The translations under genes and the position numbers were made by a program. DNA of 64,000 nucleotides from Psychromonas sp. CD1. Lineage in GTDB: Bacteria > Pseudomonadota > Gammaproteobacteria > Enterobacterales > Psychromonadaceae. The stretch's first letter is position 1. The number at the start of each line of letters is the position of its first letter. The stretch lies in assembly GCF_002239585.1 (NCBI RefSeq), contig NZ_NDFH01000003.1:496001-560000 (forward strand), read 5' to 3'. The notes under the pieces are model-generated. The model was not told where the DNA came from and ran no database searches. It saw only the letters and a program-made list of their open reading frames with translations. Below, piece after piece: positions 36,740-46,550 of the stretch.

Positions 36740-38329
36740 ATGCGCATACTAATTGTTTTTGTTGCGTCTCTCTTTTTAAACGGTTGTTATCAAAAAGAGT
36801 CCGAAAAAATAGATAGCTTAGTATATTGTACAGAAAATGCGCCGCTCTCTTTTAATCCGCAAATAGCCCATGATGTTGCAACACTCGACGCCAGTACTTA
36901 TCAACTTTATAATCGTTTAATTAAAACAGATCCCATTAGTCAAAGTTTTGTTGCTGATTTAGCAACCGATTGGTCAATCAGTGCGGATAAACTTAGCTAC
37001 ACTTTTTATTTGCGAAAAAAAGTGCAGTTTCATCAAAGTGAACGTTTCACGCCAAGCCGATTTTTTAATGCGGATGATGTCTTATTTAGCTTTAAAAGGC
37101 TCTTAGATGAAAGTACAGCGTACTATGATCTTTATCAAGATAGCTTTACAATGCCCCTGCACTATTTATTACGTGACATTCAAAAAATAGATGATTATAC
37201 GGTTAAATTTATTCTTAAAAAACCCAACGCCACCTTACTGGCTAATTTAGCAGCACCCTATAGTGTAATATTATCCGCAGAATACGCTCAGCAACTGTCC
37301 GAAGCAAAGGATAATGAGCGTATCGATTATTCTCCTATCGGTACAGGCCCTTATCAATTAAAAAATGCAACACAAGCTCTGCAACGTTATGAAGCATTTC
37401 CACGTTATTGGGGTAAAAAAGCCCAGATAAAACACCTTATATATGCAGTGACCCCTAGTTCTACTAAACGTTATACAAAATTGTTGTCCGGTGAATGTGA
37501 TGTGATAACTTATCCTGCGCCGAGTCAGTTAAAACAAATTGGTCGTAATAGCCAAGTGATTTTAAACAGCACTCCCACTGAAAATGTTATTTATTTAGCG
37601 TTTAACACCCAAAAATATCCCTTTAAACGATTACAAGTTCGCAAGTCTATCAGCCTTGCCATTGATAGACAGACCTTAGTAAAAGCTTTATTTTTTCAAA
37701 GTGCGGTAATAACTAATAGTCTGCTTTCTAATCGCTCGTGGGCGTTTAATCCACAGGTTAAAGATGTCATCTATAATGCACAGGAAAGTCGTAAGCAATT
37801 ACAAAACTTAAATTTTGATTTTAAACAGAAGTTGATTATCTTAATTGCTAAAAATGACGCTGCAATAAGCCCTAACTTTCCTAAAACCGCTGAATTTATA
37901 CAGGCTAACTTAGCTGAAATCGGTGTAAATAGTAAAATAATATCACTTCCTCCCCGCGAACTTAAACGTCGATTAGTACGTGCCGACTATGATATTTATA
38001 TAAGTGGAATGAATATTCAAAGCAATGATCCCGATAGTTTATTTAGCTCCCTACTCAGTTGTAATATTAAAGTTTTAGAGGGCAATACAAGTCGCTGGTG
38101 CTCGCCAGAAACAGATAAGTTACTTACGGCGGCTCGCTTAGAAAATCGTTTTACACAACGCATTCTAAATTATTATAAGTTACAATCTTTTGTTCAAGAA
38201 ATGCGACCTTACTTAGCCATCGCCCATGTGTTCCGCATGGATGCTTTTAATATTAATATTAAGGGATTATATGTTGATCCTTTGGCTGGCATTAATTTTC
38301 AACATGTCAATAAAATAAAAGAGCCATAA
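36740..38329 (+). CDS. sapA: SapA-like peptide-binding lipoprotein of an ABC importer
   Basis: A 529-residue family-5 solute-binding protein with a lipoprotein signal (lipobox LNGC at about residues 13-16). It has the SBP_bac_5 landmarks WSISADKLSYTFYLRKKVQFH, YSPIGTGPYQL and AIDRQTLVKALF. SapA of enteric bacteria binds cationic antimicrobial peptides. The next gene, sapB, starts 2 bp later. The sap name rests on this pairing and on overall similarity. DppA- or OppA-like binding of other peptides is possible. Confidence 0.8.
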   Translation: MRILIVFVASLFLNGCYQKESEKIDSLVYCTENAPLSFNPQIAHDVATLDASTYQLYNRLIKTDPISQSFVADLATDWSISADKLSYTFYLRKKVQFHQSERFTPSRFFNADDVLFSFKRLLDESTAYYDLYQDSFTMPLHYLLRDIQKIDDYTVKFILKKPNATLLANLAAPYSVILSAEYAQQLSEAKDNERIDYSPIGTGPYQLKNATQALQRYEAFPRYWGKKAQIKHLIYAVTPSSTKRYTKLLSGECDVITYPAPSQLKQIGRNSQVILNSTPTENVIYLAFNTQKYPFKRLQVRKSISLAIDRQTLVKALFFQSAVITNSLLSNRSWAFNPQVKDVIYNAQESRKQLQNLNFDFKQKLIILIAKNDAAISPNFPKTAEFIQANLAEIGVNSKIISLPPRELKRRLVRADYDIYISGMNIQSNDPDSLFSSLLSCNIKVLEGNTSRWCSPETDKLLTAARLENRFTQRILNYYKLQSFVQEMRPYLAIAHVFRMDAFNINIKGLYVDPLAGINFQHVNKIKEP

Positions 38330-38330
38330 T

Positions 38331-39326
38331 ATGTTTATCTATCTCTTACGCCGATGTAATCTTATTTTCATCACCGCATTCATTTTAACCGTGCTAACTT
38401 TTATACTCGAACATTGGCATAATGGTGCGTTAAGTGGTGAAAGTAATTATGTCAGTGCTTATTATCAATATATTAAAGCTCTACTTGAAGGTGATTGGGG
38501 CTATTCGATTGTTGATAAACTACCTATTCTAGATAAAGGCTTAATTGCATTTGCCTCAACATTAGAACTTTGCTTTCTCGCCTGTTTATGTGCGAGTATC
38601 ATTGCTATCCCACTAGGAATTTTTGCTGGATTAGATAGAAATCATCGCCTTGATTATATCATTATGAGCATTGTTTTAATCACCTTAGCATTACCTGTCT
38701 TTTGGATGTCAATTCTCATGACGATGTTACCGCATTTCTTTGGTTTTAATCTCCCCATAGATGGTAATATAAGCCCTATTTATGAAGTGCCTGTCCGTAC
38801 GGGGTTTTTATTAATAGATAGTCTGCTCAGTGTAAATACATATCACTTCGATGCGTTTTTTGACCATCTGGCACACTTGATATTACCCACTATTGTACTT
38901 TCTCTTTTTCTAATAACTGAAATAATTCGCTTAACTCGGCATTCTATTTCCATCATCATGCAAACAAATTATATCAAGGCTGCCAAAGCTAAAGGATTAA
39001 GTCGACTTGAAATAATTTTCCGGCATGTACTTAAAAATGCTCTACCATCTATTATCCATCAGTTACGTGTACAAATAAGTACAATTATTTCTTTTGCAAT
39101 GACCATTGAAATTGTATTTTCTTTACCCGGCGCAGGGACTTGGTTATATAATAGCATTAATAATGCAGATTACATTGCGCTACCAACCGCTATATTAATC
39201 ATTTCGGGATTCATTTTAATATCGAGTATATTAATCGATATTTTTCTAATGCTTATCTCCCCTATCAAACGAGAGACTTTATATGTTAATATAAAAAATA
39301 AATGTTTACATATGTTTTATTTCTAA
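38331..39326 (+). CDS. sapB: SapB-like ABC peptide-transporter permease; sapC, sapD and sapF are absent
   Basis: A 331-residue inner-membrane permease with 6 helices and the BPD_transp_1 EAA loop (YIKAAKAKGLSRLEIIFRHVLKNALP). It follows sapA by 2 bp. A complete Sap importer also needs the SapC permease and SapD/F ATPases, but ttcA comes next. The last residues (NKCLHMFYF) look foreign after SPIKRETLYVNIK, so the end may be a deletion junction. Without partners the importer is incomplete unless subunits lie elsewhere. Confidence 0.8.
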   Translation: MFIYLLRRCNLIFITAFILTVLTFILEHWHNGALSGESNYVSAYYQYIKALLEGDWGYSIVDKLPILDKGLIAFASTLELCFLACLCASIIAIPLGIFAGLDRNHRLDYIIMSIVLITLALPVFWMSILMTMLPHFFGFNLPIDGNISPIYEVPVRTGFLLIDSLLSVNTYHFDAFFDHLAHLILPTIVLSLFLITEIIRLTRHSISIIMQTNYIKAAKAKGLSRLEIIFRHVLKNALPSIIHQLRVQISTIISFAMTIEIVFSLPGAGTWLYNSINNADYIALPTAILIISGFILISSILIDIFLMLISPIKRETLYVNIKNKCLHMFYF

Positions 39327-39342
39327 AAAGAAAAAGGTAACT

Positions 39343-39373
39343 AAAGAGTGTTTTGCTTATGCCCTCTTTTTTT
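39343..39373 (+). terminator. Probable terminator between sapB and ttcA
   Basis: A stem of AAAGAG with its partner CTCTTT, plus a few added pairs, is followed by eight or more T residues. The stem is weak but the T-tract is good. Confidence 0.55.
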
Positions 39374-39402
39374 TGTTACAATGACTATTTCCCCAGCTGT
39401 AG

Positions 39403-40338
39403 ATGAAAATGCCTGATTTACTCTCTTCGAAAGAAGACTTTACTCTTCGAAAATTAAATAAAAAATTACGTCGTTTAACCGGACAAGCTATTAGTGACCA
39501 TAATATGATCGAAGATGGCGACAAAATCATGGTCTGTCTTTCTGGTGGGAAGGACAGTTTTACTATGCTTGATATCCTATTACAATTACGGGTGGTTGCA
39601 CCTATCCATTTTGATATTGTTGCTATTAATTTAGATCAAAAACAACCTGGATTTCCAAGTCATATATTGCCCCAGTATTTTAAAAAAATAGGTGTCGACT
39701 ATCAAATAATTGAAGCAGATACCTATTCGATAGTCAAAGATAAAATTAAAGAAGGAAAAACAACGTGTAGTCTTTGCTCGCGCTTACGCCGAGGCATTAT
39801 CTATCGCACCGCGAAAGAAATAGGGGCGACTAAAATTGCATTGGGTCATCACCGTGATGATATGCTGGCAACGTTGATGCTAAATATGTTTTTTACGGGA
39901 AAATTAAAATCGATGCCTCCAAAATTAGTTTCTGACAACGGGGAGCATGTGGTTATTCGCCCCCTTGCCTACTGCAAAGAGAAAGATATCGAAGCATATT
40001 CCATTCTTAAACAGTATCCAATTATTCCTTGCAATCTTTGCGGATCACAACCTAATCTACAACGTCAGGTTATCAAAAACATGCTAAATGAATGGGACGA
40101 GAAATATCAAGGCCGTTTAGAATCCATGTTTACAGCAATACAAAATGTTGTCCCTTCACATTTAGCAGATAAGACTTTATTTGATTTCAAATCAATTAAT
40201 AAACAATCGGGCATTATCAATGGTGGTGATATCGGCTTTGATGAAGAGGATATTGTAGTAGAAGTCCCTCTTCAAGAAAATTTCGATACACAATTTTATC
40301 AACAACAAACAACGCTAAATATTAAAGAACTTAATTAG
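39403..40338 (+). CDS. ttcA: tRNA 2-thiocytidine synthetase TtcA
   Basis: A 311-residue PP-loop ATPase with SGGKDS (near residue 47), the CxxC pair in [21 protein letters not shown], and the third cysteine region [12 protein letters not shown] that completes the [4Fe-4S] site. It thiolates cytidine 32 of tRNA. Length equals the E. coli protein (311). It is normal, sits between sapB and the broken tpiA, and has an in-frame second Met two codons downstream that could also be the start. Confidence 0.95.
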   Translation: MKMPDLLSSKEDFTLRKLNKKLRRLTGQAISDHNMIEDGDKIMVCLSGGKDSFTMLDILLQLRVVAPIHFDIVAINLDQKQPGFPSHILPQYFKKIGVDYQIIEADTYSIVKDKIKEGKTTCSLCSRLRRGIIYRTAKEIGATKIALGHHRDDMLATLMLNMFFTGKLKSMPPKLVSDNGEHVVIRPLAYCKEKDIEAYSILKQYPIIPCNLCGSQPNLQRQVIKNMLNEWDEKYQGRLESMFTAIQNVVPSHLADKTLFDFKSINKQSGIINGGDIGFDEEDIVVEVPLQENFDTQFYQQQTTLNIKELN

Positions 40339-40409
40339 ATTTGTTTTAGATCATCCTATTGTTTTTTTATGTCATTTAATCACGTGAAAGATAAAAAAAG
40401 GATAGGTTT

Positions 40410-41072
40410 CAGGACACTGAAAATATTGAAGTTGTTGTTTGTCCACCTGCGATTTTTATGGAGCAGGTTGCAGATCTAACGGCAACTAATCGCATTGAAT
40501 TTGGTGCACAGGATATCAGTACACATGTAAATGGAGCATATACGGGCGAAACATCTCCAGTTATGGTTAAAGAATTTGGTGCAAAATACAGTTTAGTCGG
40601 TCACTCAGAGCGTCGTCAATATCACAACGAAACAGATGCAGTTGTCGCAGCTAAATTTGTTGCAATACAAGCACAAGGTCTTGTGCCTGTTCTTTGTATT
40701 GGAGAAACACTTGAAGAACGTGAAAGTAATGTCACTAAACAAGTCGTTGAAACTCAACTTAAAGCAGTGATTGATGTTGCCGGCATTAATGCATTTGAAA
40801 ATTGTGTCATTGCCTATGAGCCTATTTGGGCAATTGGTACAGGTAAAGTTGCAACATCAGCACAAGCACAAGAAGTTCATGCACATATTCGCGGTTGGTT
40901 AAAAGCACAAAGTGAAGTGGTTGCAGAAAAAGTACAAATTCTTTATGGTGGTAGTGTTAAAGCTGCTTCTGCAAAAGAGCTTTTTGCACAAAAAGATATC
41001 GATGGTGGTTTAGTCGGTGGTGCAGCACTTATCATTAGCGAATTTGTAGGTATTATTGAAGGCGCTAAATAA
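40410..41072 (+). pseudogene. tpiA: Triosephosphate isomerase, 5' end deleted
   Basis: The coding match starts at about 40410 (Q-D-T-E-N-I-E-V-V-V-C-P-P-A-I-F) and runs to the stop. It carries the active-site His (VGHSERR), the Glu loop (AYEPIWAIGTGKVA) and the phosphate loop (YGGSVKA). The first 30-35 residues, including the N-W-K-x-N strand with catalytic Asn and Lys, are missing. Upstream, the frame meets TAA at 40392 with no start codon. A ribosome-site-like AAAGGATAG at about 40398 seems retained, so an internal deletion removed only the gene start. An ATG at 40458 would give a 204-residue inactive protein. Confidence 0.88.
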
Positions 41073-41088
41073 ATATTCATGTTTTTTA

Positions 41089-41118
41089 AGAAAGGTGCAT
41101 TGTAAGCACCTTTCTTTC
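41089..41118 (+). terminator. Terminator of tpiA
   Basis: A 10-bp stem AGAAAGGTGC / GCACCTTTCT with a 7-nt loop and a T-rich tail starts 17 nt after the tpiA stop. Confidence 0.85.
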
Positions 41119-41350
41119 TTATTTTGTTTATCACCTTATGAGTTTTCCCCTAATAAACCCAAAGCAAAACATTGAACCTTAATGCTTCACTCCCTCTATT
41201 TTTTTGTTTATCCACATTTAATTTAATCTAACATATTGTTAAATCCTCTATGCAAACGTATCATTTAAGGCTAATATAAAAAAGAATAAACATCATCTGT
41301 AGTAGTTTATCAATGATGAGCATTCCTTTATGTCAATCACTGGAGAACAT

Positions 41351-42004
41351 ATGAATACCCCTTTAACACAGACTTATAACCGTACGATCTCAGTAAATAA
41401 AGTGCTTAAAAACACCTATATTTTACTGGCTTTAACTTTAGCATTCTCTGCAATTACCGCGACTATTTCAACGCTAATTGGTATTGGTGCAATGACATCT
41501 TTAGTGTTAATGGTCATTGGCTTTGCTTTATTATTTGTTGTTTCTAAAACCGCAGATTCCAGCAAAGGCATTTTTTGGATATTCATGTTTACCGGTGTTC
41601 TTGGTGCATCATTAGGTAATATACTTAACCATTATTTGGCGATGCAAAATGGCCCTGCGATGATTCTACAAGCATTAGGCACTACAGCCCTCATCTTTTT
41701 TGCACTTTCAGCTTATGTATTGACGTCTAAAAAAGACTTCTCATTTATGGGTGGATTTTTAATGGCGGGTATGATTGTTGTCGTTATTGCGATGATTGCC
41801 AATATTTTCTTACAGATCCCATTAATGCAAGTGGTTATTAGCAGTGTTGTTGTTTTGATAATGTCAGGCCTCATCTTGTTTGACACCAGCCGTATTATTA
41901 ACGGTGGTGAAACAAACTATATTCGAGCCACTGTGTCGCTTTATTTAAACTTATATAATATGTTTATTCATCTTCTTGTTCTTTTAAATGTACTGGATGA
42001 TTAA
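41351..42004 (+). CDS. Bax inhibitor-1 / YccA-family membrane protein
   Basis: A 217-residue protein with seven predicted helices. I start it at the ATG at 41351 because GGAGA lies 5 nt upstream; a longer frame adds seven residues. The C-terminal segment LFDTSRIINGGETNYIRATVSLYLNLYNMF matches the TMBIM/BI-1 family signature. In E. coli, YccA interacts with and inhibits FtsH; YbhL is the other paralogue type. I cannot tell which role this one has. Two tandem terminators follow at once. Confidence 0.85.
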   Translation: MNTPLTQTYNRTISVNKVLKNTYILLALTLAFSAITATISTLIGIGAMTSLVLMVIGFALLFVVSKTADSSKGIFWIFMFTGVLGASLGNILNHYLAMQNGPAMILQALGTTALIFFALSAYVLTSKKDFSFMGGFLMAGMIVVVIAMIANIFLQIPLMQVVISSVVVLIMSGLILFDTSRIINGGETNYIRATVSLYLNLYNMFIHLLVLLNVLDD

Positions 42005-42006
42005 CC

Positions 42007-42097
42007 CATCATGTAAAAAACGCACAAAGTGCGTTTTTTACATATTAAGAACATCATGTAAAAAACGCACAAAGTGCGTTTTTTTGCATATTAAGAA
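42007..42097. terminator. Two tandem copies (45 bp each) of the same terminator
   Basis: The unit at 42007-42051 recurs at 42052-42097 with a small change in the T-tract. Each holds AAAAAACGCAC / GTGCGTTTTTT with a short loop and acts as a rho-independent terminator in both directions, between the YccA-like gene and convergent lolE. Confidence 0.92.
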
Positions 42098-42230
42098 CAA
42101 CCTTCCTAGCGCATCAATAGTAAAACAAACCTCTAGATACATAACTTAATCATTGAACGAACTTCTTTACGTTTATCATAAATTCATCGACTTCTATACA
42201 TAAGCCAATCTCAGTAGCAAACGAAATTAG

Positions 42231-43475
42231 CTAGTGAGCATAACCTAATTCTTGTGCTGGTAAAATCTCGCTCGCACGCCATGCAGGGTAAAGCGTAGCG
42301 ATAACACTCATACTAAAAGCTAAAATAGCAATGTATATAACTTGGGAATAAATGACTTCTGAGGGTAAAAAATCAATGAAATAAATATCTCCAGAAAGGA
42401 ATTTATGCCCAATCAACGATTCCAAAACTTTAATCATATGTGTTAAATTTAAAGCCAAATATACACCACTAGAGACTCCGATAAACGTCCCCATTAACCC
42501 ATTGAATGCACCCTGCACAATAAAAATAAAGCGTAACATCCATTTAGAAGCTCCCATTGTTTTTAAAATGGCAATATCCGCGCGTTTGTCATTAACCGCC
42601 ATCACAAGTGTTGAAATAATATTAAAGCAAGCAACTGAGATAACTAATAATAAAACAATATACATTAAGGTTTTAACCATTTTGATATCTTGATAAAAAG
42701 ATCCCTGTGAGGTTATCCAACTATTGATATACAAGTATTCATTCAATTTATAAGCCACTTGACGAGATATTTTTTGTGCATCTAATATATTATGCACCTT
42801 AAATGCAATGGCATTAGCGCTGCTGAGGCCTAATATTTTTTTAGCATTATCAATATGTATAAAGGCTAATTTACTATCTAATTGTCCGCCCATTGCAAAA
42901 AGACCAACCAAAGTAAACCTTATTTTACGAGGAGATTTTAAGCGATTATTCGCCCCACTTTGAGGCAATAATAATAATAACGGATCACCCACTTTTAATG
43001 CTAACTTTTGTGCGACCGTTTTACCTAAAATAATAGTGTATTTATCTTTATTGAGTAGTTCCCAACCACCCTGCTGGATGAACCGCTCAATATGCGTGAC
43101 ATTACCCTCAGTTTCAGGAGTAATCGCACGGACTTGTAATGCCTGCATTTTATTATTATTTTCAAGTAAAACATCCAATTTAATAAACGCACTGGCAGCA
43201 TCGACACCGTCACTATTTTCAACGATTATGAGATCATTTTGTAAATGTTTAAATGACCCGCTAACCATACTTAATTCTGCATGTGGCACCACTGATAATA
43301 ATTGATCGCGTAACGCTTTTTCAAAGCCATTCATCGCTGACAATCCAACAATTAATGCCATCACACCTAATGCAATGCCCAATATTGAGGCTAGAGAAAT
43401 AAATGAAATAAACTTATTTTTATGCTTCACCAAGCTATAACGAGTACCAATATAAAGGGATAAAGGTCTAAACAT
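42231..43475 (-). CDS. lolE: LolE, inner-membrane subunit of the lipoprotein-releasing ABC system
   Basis: A 414-residue protein with an N-terminal helix, a large periplasmic domain (about residues 50-265) and three C-terminal helices, typical of LolC/E. I start it at [10 protein letters not shown] (43475), overlapping lolD by 8 bp. The start region [26 protein letters not shown] is the MacB_PCD signature. With LolC and LolD it hands outer-membrane lipoproteins to LolA. Gene order lolC-lolD-lolE is canonical. Confidence 0.93.
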   Translation of the reverse strand: MFRPLSLYIGTRYSLVKHKNKFISFISLASILGIALGVMALIVGLSAMNGFEKALRDQLLSVVPHAELSMVSGSFKHLQNDLIIVENSDGVDAASAFIKLDVLLENNNKMQALQVRAITPETEGNVTHIERFIQQGGWELLNKDKYTIILGKTVAQKLALKVGDPLLLLLPQSGANNRLKSPRKIRFTLVGLFAMGGQLDSKLAFIHIDNAKKILGLSSANAIAFKVHNILDAQKISRQVAYKLNEYLYINSWITSQGSFYQDIKMVKTLMYIVLLLVISVACFNIISTLVMAVNDKRADIAILKTMGASKWMLRFIFIVQGAFNGLMGTFIGVSSGVYLALNLTHMIKVLESLIGHKFLSGDIYFIDFLPSEVIYSQVIYIAILAFSMSVIATLYPAWRASEILPAQELGYAH

Positions 43476-44172
43476 CCGAAGTGCCTTGTAATATTCCATT
43501 GATCATTAATTCTACTCTATCAAGTTTATGCGCAAGCGATAAGTCATGGGTTACCACTACAAACGCGGTGCCAAATTCCGCATTCAATGTACGTAATAAT
43601 TGATAAACACTTTCTGCATTACGCGCATCTAAGTTTCCGGTAGGTTCATCCGCTAAAACCAATTTGGGCTCATTAATGAGTGCTCGAGCTATCGCAACGC
43701 GTTGCCGTTCACCTCCCGAGAGTTTTGCAGGTCGATAATCCATGCGCTTGCTTAACCCCACTCGTTGCAATATCTTTTGCGCTTTTATGGTGGCGGTTTT
43801 AATATTAACACCGGCAATTAAAAGTGGCATGGCTACATTTTCTAATGCTGAAAATTCAGAAAGTAGGTGATGAAATTGATAAATAAATCCCATTTCTTGA
43901 TTGCGCCATTTTGCTTGTACCTTATCTTTCCATGTATGTATATTCTGGCCTTGATAATAAATCTCGCCTTGCGTCGGTTTATCTAAAGCGCCTAACAAAT
44001 GTAATAATGTACTTTTCCCTGAGCCTGATGATCCAACTATCGCTAATAATTCACCTTCTTTAACACTCAGATCAACCCCCTTCAAAACCTGACTTGTTAA
44101 ATTACCATCCGCATATGTTTTAGTAAGCCCGGTACAAACTAATAATTCAGGGCTGTTTTTTTTATTACTCAT
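43468..44172 (-). CDS. lolD: LolD, ATPase of the lipoprotein-releasing system
   Basis: A 234-residue ABC ATPase. Walker A is [12 protein letters not shown], the LolD-specific region is [21 protein letters not shown], the signature is [15 protein letters not shown], and Walker B is [12 protein letters not shown]. The family-specific segment separates it from MacB and FtsE. It overlaps lolC and lolE by 8 bp on each side. Confidence 0.95.
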   Translation of the reverse strand: MSNKKNSPELLVCTGLTKTYADGNLTSQVLKGVDLSVKEGELLAIVGSSGSGKSTLLHLLGALDKPTQGEIYYQGQNIHTWKDKVQAKWRNQEMGFIYQFHHLLSEFSALENVAMPLLIAGVNIKTATIKAQKILQRVGLSKRMDYRPAKLSGGERQRVAIARALINEPKLVLADEPTGNLDARNAESVYQLLRTLNAEFGTAFVVVTHDLSLAHKLDRVELMINGILQGTSDV

Positions 44173-45391
44173 CTCTTAATGCCTCAACAGGACTCTCTTT
44201 TCCAGCACGATATGCAGGGTATAAGGTCGCTAATAAACTTAATAACATTGCACTACATAAAATCATAATGATTTGTGTACTTTGATGCTCAACAGGTAGA
44301 TGGCGACTTTCGCCAAAAGCATCCTCTACTAAATGAATCCCCAAAAAAGCAATTATTTCGTTAATATAACTACTTAATAACAGCCCTAATCCAGTACCAA
44401 AGAGCGCCCCCCATAAACCACTCCACGCTCCTTGAATGATAAAAATGAAATTTATTTTGGCTCTCGATAGCCCTAACGTTTTTAAAATCGCCACTTCACT
44501 TTTTTTATCATTAACAATCATTACGGAAGACGATAAAATATTAAAGGCTGCCACGACAATTATTAAGCAAAGCAGTAACCAAATCATGTTTTTTTCCATT
44601 TTTACTGCGGCAAATAACTCACCATGCGTACTTCGCCAATCCGTTAATTGTAATGATGATGGTAGTGTTGGTGGGGTCCACGTTTCTATATCAAAAGGGT
44701 CATTTAAATACAACCGAATGTCGGTGATATCCCCAGGCGCAATACGGATTAATTTCCCCGCATCGGTTGCATGCATCAATATTAAGGATTGATCAACATC
44801 TGAGCCCACACTAAAAAAACCCGCAACTGTAAATTTACGTTCACTCGGCAATCGACCGAGTGGCGTGAACCGGCTACCTCGAGCTGAAACGATGCGAACT
44901 TTATCACCCACACTAACGCCTAATAAACGGCCTAAGCGATCACCCATTAACACGCGATATTTCCCCGCTTCTAATGAGTGGAGACTTCCTATAAAAATAC
45001 TTTTTCGGAGAACTTTACTGCTATATTTATCTGGATAAATCCCCTCAATTTGAACACCTTGTATATTTTGAGTGCTCAGAATAATAGCCTCACTCGAGAC
45101 CATCGGATCGACCGCGCGCACATCTGGGTTATTTTTCAATATAGGCAACAAATATTGCCATTTGTTTAGCAGTCTATTGCTGTTACTCACGCTGACATGT
45201 GGCACCGCACCCAATATGCGAGTTTTAAGCTCTTTTTCAAACCCATTCATTACCGAAAGAACTGTAATTAAAGCCAGTACACCTAAGGTAATACCCCCCG
45301 TAGAAAAAACAGAGACAAAAGAGATAAAGGCATTATTACGTTTTGATTTTGTATAACGTAATCCTATAAATAAACTTAAGGGATAAAACAT
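44165..45391 (-). CDS. lolC: LolC, inner-membrane subunit of the lipoprotein-releasing system
   Basis: A 408-residue protein homologous to LolE. I choose the ATG at 45391 ([10 protein letters not shown]) over 45403 because AAGGAT lies 6 nt upstream of it. It has one N-terminal helix, a periplasmic domain with the Hook region that recruits LolA in LolC (near [19 protein letters not shown]), and three C-terminal helices. In E. coli the lolCDE operon lies close to mfd; here mfd is next door but separated by the 3' part of rlhA. Confidence 0.93.
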   Translation of the reverse strand: MFYPLSLFIGLRYTKSKRNNAFISFVSVFSTGGITLGVLALITVLSVMNGFEKELKTRILGAVPHVSVSNSNRLLNKWQYLLPILKNNPDVRAVDPMVSSEAIILSTQNIQGVQIEGIYPDKYSSKVLRKSIFIGSLHSLEAGKYRVLMGDRLGRLLGVSVGDKVRIVSARGSRFTPLGRLPSERKFTVAGFFSVGSDVDQSLILMHATDAGKLIRIAPGDITDIRLYLNDPFDIETWTPPTLPSSLQLTDWRSTHGELFAAVKMEKNMIWLLLCLIIVVAAFNILSSSVMIVNDKKSEVAILKTLGLSRAKINFIFIIQGAWSGLWGALFGTGLGLLLSSYINEIIAFLGIHLVEDAFGESRHLPVEHQSTQIIMILCSAMLLSLLATLYPAYRAGKESPVEALRDE

Positions 45392-45509
45392 AACATCCTT
45401 CATAAAAATTAATAAACGTAAAAATGATTTCTAAATTAAAGTAATACGTACTACCTATGCAAGCTTAATTTGCAAATATATTGCCGACTCTTATCTCTAC
45501 CTTTATAGA

Positions 45510-46550
45510 TTAGAGACCTTGTATATATTGCGCATCTGTTGTGCAATGTAACCCTTCCTCTAATTCTTTTTTCGCATCTTCCCGTCTCGAATTTTTGTTG
45601 ATAACTAAATCATTAAATAATCGTATCAAATTCTCTTTTTCAGGTACTTCTTTATCTCCCATACCTATATGTGTTAAATCAATAAAAAACTCATCAAATA
45701 AAGAAGATAAATCCTCAACAATTTGCGTATTAAAAAACTGCTCATTATTATAGATACTAGGATAACCACCTTTTTGCTTATCGACAGCAAAGGTAAAACC
45801 TTTTATATTAATAATAGTTGTCGACTTTTCACACTTCAACATACAACCATCTTCTATCGCGACTTTTTTGCAGCCGACCGTTTGCTGGAAAAAACATTGC
45901 CGGCTGGTCATCATTAAAATAGGATGATAAATACTATAAAGTAATTTAAAATTCTTAGGCCTTTTAATATTTCTAATTTGTAATGCATTAAGCTCATTAG
46001 AAATAAAAGCACCGCTACAATTTAACTCTTCTTGTAAACTAAGCAAAGCGTATGAATTTGTAGTATTTAAGAAAGGCCCCGCTATCCATTGAATACCCAA
46101 TTTATTGGCGATAAATGCAATACCAGTATTATTTGATACTATTCGTTTAGGCTTAACCTCTTCTAAGAAACGGACCGCTTCTTGATAATCTTTACCGATT
46201 AAAATAGCGGGAAACCAAGGGATCAGATGAGAATATTGTAAAAACAAATCAATATATTTATTATCATTTGTTTTAAAACTTTCAGGTAATTTAAAATATA
46301 AATCACCATCAAAAAATGTATGAAGATGTATATCCTTTACGGCACTGATAAGAACACACAGCTTTAATTTACTCAATACTTTAGGATGCGTTTCTAGAGT
46401 CGGTAAATTTACAGATACAATCGGTTTCAACTGCCCATTTAATAAAAAAGCCACTTCTTTTTTCATTAAAGTTAGCTCTTTAAAAGGAACACTTAAACCT
46501 TCATCAAGAGAAGAACAATCAATATGTTTTAATGAATACTCACCTTGTTT
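45510..46550 (-). pseudogene. rlhA: rlhA 3' portion, separated from its 5' portion by mfd
   Basis: The frame opens at 46550 with K-Q-G-E-Y-S-L-K-H-I-D, then VPFKELTLMKKEVAFLLNG and the C-terminal U32 domain with the cysteines of MMTSRQCFFQQTVGCKK and EDGCMLKCEKS, as in E. coli RlhA (YdcP). The first Met inside is at 46466, giving a possible 318-residue fragment with no catalytic core. The matching 5' portion lies at 50047-51270 on the same strand. Joining the two across one ACCCGG copy gives a continuous frame of about 754 residues. RlhA hydroxylates C2501 of 23S rRNA, so this half cannot work alone. Confidence 0.9.
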
